Part shown: positions 59,059 through 64,000 of the stretch, piece by piece
How positions within the stretch are numbered: position 1 is the stretch's first letter
How the letters are laid out: each line of letters starts with the position of its first letter
Origin: Litoditis marina
Lineage: Eukaryota; Nematoda; Chromadorea; Rhabditida; Rhabditidae
DNA: 64,000 nucleotides
Direction: 5' to 3'
Assembly: GCA_964036275.1 (NCBI GenBank)
Contig: OZ038433.1
Coordinates: forward strand, 51,973,902 to 52,037,901
The notes under the pieces: generated by a model
Databases searched by the model: none
What the model was told of the DNA's origin: nothing
Seen by the model: the letters and a program-made list of their open reading frames with translations, nothing else
Program-made: the position numbers and the translations under genes

Positions 59059-60797
59059 CTATGAACTTACAAAGGATTCTGGGAGTGTGCTGAGTTCCAT
59101 CTTGACGTTCCGAATGTGATATATTTTATTCAGTCTGTAGCCCATTTCAATCCAAGAATCGCGCGGATGGTCGCGCGTCACATACATTCGCTCTGCGCCT
59201 CCCTGAAAAATGAAATGTTCCGGAAAAACCGGGGGAATATTATTCGTTTCATTCCCACTGAGACTCATTGGCATCGTGCCAAAACTTTGGATGCCCATTT
59301 CCTGGAGAAAGAATGTGTATTCTGGAGAACTATTTTTGTTCACGTGTTCTTATGGAACTGATCAACCGCTAACAGAGATTTTGAGTTTTTTGAAAAACTA
59401 TTAAGTGGTGAAAACTCGACTGGAATATTCATTAGCACGCTGCCAAAGTCTCAGTAGGAATGACCGGAACTATAGTAACGGTGACGAAGGTTAAAGAGGA
59501 CATTTTTTTTTCCGGCATATTTTGTTAACCGAAACCGTTTATATGATGCTAGTGACTGTATATTGTTACTCAATTGCACGGGGAAACATTTAAACACAAC
59601 AGAACTCAGAAACGTGCAATGACAAAATGCACGATTCCTCATTAGAATGCCAACTTTACATTACAATTCACTTCTAGTATAGTAATGGCAGTACTTGTAA
59701 CTAGGCTTATTTTCTGCCAAAAAAATTTATTCCTGTGTTTCACATGTGCTTCACAACTGTGAAGTTATCATTTAGGTTGAAATGTTAGCCAAAGATACCT
59801 CTGGCGCCTTGAAGCAGTTGTGTTTAACTTCGAAGTAGATGTCGAGATAAGGGTCCCCGAAACCGTCCCAATCCGGAAATCCGGAGATAACCGCACTTGT
59901 TTCGCCCGTCCCCTTGATGAACCACCGGTGACCAATTGGTTCATCCCTCGAAAAAGCGTCGTACTAGAAAAATAAAATAAACATTTATCAAATGTACAAA
60001 GTTTATTATAAGAAAGCTACTATTAACTGCAACATACTATAGATTATATAAGATTATAACTAAATAACATACAACCTTATTCGAACTTCGAAGCTTTCCT
60101 CACTTTCTCTGAGCTCCACTAACAGTCGGAAAAACATGTTTATTGTAGAATCTTTTCTTTTGTGAATGTTCAAAACTCACGTCTCTCATCTGTACCTCTA
60201 CTTTGTACTCCTTGAAGAGTGCACAAGTGAAGTCAAGATGGGCAATGACTTTCATGCGAATTTCCTTCGGGACACCGTAACCCGCTACGCCATTTACGAG
60301 CATAAACTGAAAAGCAAGAGAACATTTATACTGTTGGCCAATTGCACAGTCACGTGAAACATGTTGAACACAGCAGAACTGAGAAGCATGCAATGACAAC
60401 GTGCAAGATCCCTCATTAGAATGCTAATTTTACGTGACTATCCAATTTACTTCTAGTATAGTTCTCGAACAATTATATATCTCAAGTGTTTTCTTCGTTA
60501 GAAGCCGAAAATAAATCCTCAATTGCCTGAACAAAGACAAGTTACGGTTAACCCTACAAAAAAACCCTGGTTTCCGGTAACCTAACAGTGTTCTAGTAAC
60601 CGTTTTTGGTCACCTTAGCCGACAACCTGAGAGTAACTTTCTATAGTTGCAACTGACGGTAAAACCCATCTTTGTGTTAGCCGAAAACTCCGGCAGTTTA
60701 GACAAATGTATTACCGAAAAGAAAGGGAACTTCGAATGAAATGCATACCAAATATAAAACTAACCAGTGTGAGGCCAAGAATCCGTGGGAAAGCCAT
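59059..60797 (-). CDS. Transthyretin-like secreted protein (155 aa)
   Basis: Four phase-0 exons on the minus strand: 60797-60765, 60306-60181, 59963-59799, 59202-59059. The first 22 residues form a signal peptide (MAFPRILGLTLFMLVNG). The pattern of the nematode transthyretin-like family is recognisable but divergent. DFTC stands at the usual first Cys, a D-D-E stretch follows (YDAFSRDEPIG), then a GTGETSA glycine loop, PYLDIYFEVKHNC where the family has the conserved HxC, and a C-terminal strand region. The family is secreted; roles include engulfment bridging and unknown signalling. A GTAAGT at 59073 within the last codons could be a donor to a further exon, and the TAG just beyond is the stop used here. 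Introns 1 and 3 each hold a TATACTGT MITE. Confidence 0.65.
59559..59681. mobile_element. TATACTGT MITE, copy 2
   Basis: Intron 3 of the transthyretin-like gene. Ends TATATTGTTACTCAATTGCA and CACTTCTAGTATA. Confidence 0.7.
60327..60460. mobile_element. TATACTGT MITE, copy 3
   Basis: Intron 1 of the transthyretin-like gene, just upstream of exon 2. Confidence 0.75.
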
Positions 60798-61732
60798 TCT
60801 TACGAATTCCTAGAACCCTATAAGTATGATTCAGAATGCGACATACCTACATTTTTTGGAAAATAATGAGTTGAACCCAAGAGAATGTGTTGTAGAACGA
60901 TGAGATGTCGACTGTCGCAGAATGTTTCTTGTCTTATTGATCTCAATGTTCTCTCGTTGTTGTGGTTAGCTTATAGCAGGAAGTGTATTATATGTTTGTG
61001 AGTCGTTTTTTATTTGTTTAGTTGCCAACATTAACAGCATTTACCGCACTTTTTTTTGTGGGGGGGGAGGGTATGTGAGCAGAGATGTGTACATTCAAAA
61101 AACCCAAAAAAGTGAAACTGTTCAGTCCGTGAAGAGTAGTGTTCATGTTTCAAAGTGATTTCCGAGATTCAAGAATACAAAATAGCACTTAAAAAACAAC
61201 GCTATATTTCTTTCCATGTTTTTTTCTCATTCCTTGATAATTTCAATACCACAAAATCGAATGGAATTATTGATGTTTGTTAGCCACATATCAAAAAAAT
61301 GAAGCAATTTTACATAAAGCCTTATTTTCACGCAAATTTTCGGCACACTCCAATTCGAATCACAAACTCTTGCTCCACGAGTCTGATCGTCCAGTTCAAT
61401 GAAATGATAACTGCCAACCTTTTTTGAAAATAGTAAAATAGAGCATAATTATAATGTTAGGTCCAATTTATTGAAACAAACTTGGCAGGAGATGGCACCA
61501 AACCAAATGAAGAACTCTCACTTATCAAAACAGCTTGAAACAGTTAACCACTTTACATGTTTACGGTCGCTCATAACTTTTTTGTTATGGTATAATATAC
61601 TCTATTACTAAAACTCTTTTTTCACCTTGAATAGAACACTTTATGGTCAAACATAATATAGTGAACACAATCAAAAACCTTCATCGCATACAACCAGCAT
61701 GAAACATTTGAGCATATTTAATATCTAAGCGT
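60798..61732. other. Intergenic
   Basis: Promoter side of the transthyretin-like gene and 3' flank of the membrane-protein gene. A GGGGGGG run at about 61060. No exon. Confidence 0.5.
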
Positions 61733-64000
61733 CTAACCCTCGTTCTCATCCTTCTGCTCTTCCTGTATTGGCGGTTGCGGTTGATCTTCTTCGTTTTCCG
61801 ATGCAGAAATCGGCGGCAGTTGTGGTACACTGAATACCTTGTTACGGAAGGCCAAGATGCCGCCACGCGACACCTCTCGAATCGGCTGAAACATTGAAGT
61901 GAATGTTAATGAAGTAGTGTGGTCATGTAGTTGCCAATCACTCTTTTGAACAGAACATAAGCAAACTTCTTTTGCAATTCAGAGCGAGTGGGTGAGATTA
62001 CATCGTATGAGACAGATGTTTCAGAAAATTGACAGATGTTACTGCAGATTTAAATTAAAAGCTCATAAATTTCAGTGAGGTGTCTGATTTCCAGCTTCAA
62101 GTTCAACAGCTACCGTAGAAATACTATGAATTCATGCCATGTATAACATTTACAGTTCCGAACATGAAAGAAAAAAGTCGATTCAAAAATATCTATTAAA
62201 TACCCTAAACGTATTTAGGACCAATATTTGCTAGCGAAATGTCTTTCTGGACCCTGAGAAGTACATAACTTTAGGTCTTTGAATACTAAAAAGCAGATAA
62301 TCTCTACTTTGCGTAGATGAATGAATGCGTACCGGTGGTAGTCCGTTACGGATGTGTCTGCGTTTGTTGCGCAGATAGGTGCGCACCCTCCACATGATGC
62401 CAACCATGAAACATTCGACACATATAAGTATTGGGTTCACAATCAGCACGTACCGGGCCGCTTTGTCACTCTTTTCCACAGAAGTTGTCTGAAATGAGAC
62501 ACTTGGTCCGAGGTTGTAGAAAAAGTTGTTCCAGAACTATACTGTTAGTCAATCGCACAGTCACGAGAAACATGTTAAACCGAGCAGAACTCAGAAACGT
62601 GCAATGATAAAGTACAAGATACCTCATTAGAAGGTTAAATTTACGTGACTATTCAATTCACTTCTAGTACACTCGACTCTACGTTATAAGGGTTATAAGT
62701 GAGTCGGTTCTCATATACGTACTCAAATGCAAAACGTTGTTTTTATATAGATCTTCAATTGCTTTTTTTTATTACAGAAAACGAAATTACACACGCCACA
62801 AGCTAGCACGTGAACATGTACAATTAGACTCTCTCTGACCGGTGAAAAGAGTTTACTATACAACGGTAATATCAAATCAATGGAATTTATTCATTCCAAC
62901 TTCTGTTTATTCTAGTAAAAATGGACGACTTTTTTTCAGCTCCTGTTTAGGACATGTGTGTAATCTACTTAGGTCTCACATTAGATTTTACCGGGAGATC
63001 TGTACTATATTTCATGAGAAATAGTTACCTGATCTGCTACGAGTTCTCCAATAGCGATTAACCCAGTGATTGCCTCCAGAGCAATCAGAAAACAGTGATA
63101 CATCAGAAACGGAATCGTGTGGCGACACTGCAAGCAAACATTGAAACAACGGAGCACTCAAATGAACACTAAACGCTCTATTGTAAATGACGCACTGCTA
63201 TGTTTCACTCTGAGCACTTATTCTAGTCTCAATAGGGTATTAATGATTGATTGAACAGTGTCTTCAGAAGGTTTTTCTGAGCGGCAAACAATCTTCTCAT
63301 AATACCTGTTATTTATATGTCATTCCCACTGAGACTTTGGCATGTTGCCAAAGTCTCAGTGGGAATGACAAAAACTATAACTGTTCTCTTCGGACACCTC
63401 ATGTGAAAAAATAAATAAGTGTGTCACATTTGTTCTCTGTATAGAATTAGTGATTTTATGCCCTCTCATAGTTGGGACATGTGTATTCTGACTTTCCATC
63501 AAGATCTTATTACATATTTTACATACTTATAGTATTTATTTGGTTTGGTAGACTGATTGACTATTTACGTCATAATCTCTTACTAAGAGGTTGACTAGAA
63601 CCTTCAATGTGAAAGTCCACGAGCGTGTGAAACTAATAATAATACCTACCATTTGAACGTCATCTGGGATGTTCCTGATCTTCTTGCAGACTACTAGTTC
63701 AGGATATATTATCCGTATTCTATATTATCTTTCAGTTTTGTCTCTGTTCAGCCAAAGTGCAATTATCTATGACGCTCTCAAATCCAGGTTGTACTTTGAT
63801 CTGCACGCACACAGTCATGGCTGAGAAAAAGATGAATTGTACTATAACAAAAATAGCGTAAAACGAGATAAACCGTCAGTCGGTTTTTTTCTGGGCGGGT
63901 CCCTAAAGTGTGACGTTCAACTTTTCTTTGATGGTTATATTGTAGCTCTGCCTCAAGTTTCTTGACCGACCTTGGTGTAGTTGATCGCGTAGAGCACCTG
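61733..64000 (-). CDS. Multi-pass membrane protein, 5' end beyond the window
   Basis: Four phase-0 exons are well supported: about 63693-63650, 63127-63029, 62488-62333, 61885-61733. They encode a KKIRNIPDD loop, a membrane helix (YHCFLIALEAITGLIAIGEL), a second helix (YVLIVNPILICVECFMVGI), a basic loop (RTYLRNKRRHIRNGLPP) and an acidic, Pro/Gln-rich cytoplasmic tail ending DENEG with a TAG stop at 61733-61735. Upstream, 63960-64000 (LYAINYTK) and 63750-63850 (MTVCVQIK) may be further exons, but I could not fix their boundaries. I do not recognise the family; the layout suggests a small tetraspan-like protein. Confidence 0.65.
62538..62671. mobile_element. TATACTGT MITE, copy 4
   Basis: In the intron upstream of exon 62488-62333. 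Confidence 0.75.
63319..63369. repeat. 51-bp near-perfect palindrome
   Basis: GTCATTCCCACTGAGACTTT and GGCA are mirrored around ATGT. Related halves lie at 59247-59275 and 59437-59475, so it is a small mobile hairpin rather than a unique site. Confidence 0.85.

Overview
The window looks like a nematode nuclear chromosome, probably a free-living rhabditid-type worm. It is AT-rich, with short multi-exon genes, GTAAG/GTGAGT donors and TTTCAG acceptors. ATGs sit a few bases after acceptor-like CAG/TAG, as at SL trans-splice sites. Gene families include C-type lectins and a transthyretin-like protein. Many acceptors read ATGTTTCAG, longer than the Caenorhabditis consensus. I could not name the species. 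All exon models were built by hand from splice signals and phase continuity; no similarity search was run.

Host genes occupy the left 27 kb and the right 5 kb. From the left: a small secreted protein with CX3C pairs and two possible last exons (509-1488, minus); an eight-exon gene with an Argonaute-MID-like N-terminus and an RRM-like C-terminus (3166-7626, plus); a possible small two-exon gene split by a MITE (8303-9277, plus); a TAK1-type kinase whose exons splice in phase into a PDZ domain (9844-15744, minus); and two tandem two-CTLD lectin genes (17402-22378 and 23127-26638, plus). The first lectin gene carries two TAG codons exactly where its neighbour has TGG. On the right are a transthyretin-like gene (59059-60797, minus) and a membrane protein running off the window edge (61733-64000, minus).

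From 27 to 59 kb the window is a stack of mobile DNA. Three broken minus-strand copies of a Maverick/Polinton (protein-primed DNA polymerase B plus packaging-type ATPase) lie at about 27.2-41.4 kb (Y), 41.65-47.15 kb (X) and 52.38-54.12 kb (Z). X and Z belong to a colinear duplication of roughly 7-10 kb that also contains a Ty3-like gag fragment and non-coding sequence. A 170-bp MITE sits at the same polymerase position in X and Y. In Y that MITE was later split by a young 7.7-kb LTR retroelement (31168-38880).

That LTR element is the most unusual object here. It has 399-bp TG...CA LTRs with about five differences, a GCCG target duplication, a tRNA-complementary primer site and a polypurine tract, but no visible reverse transcriptase, protease or integrase. 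It carries two paralogous unrecognised ORFs, an antisense spliced gene for an EGF-like transmembrane protein, a foldback element with two divergent tRNA-like sequences, and a Bel/Pao-style Gag zinc-knuckle exon at the 3' end instead of the 5' end.
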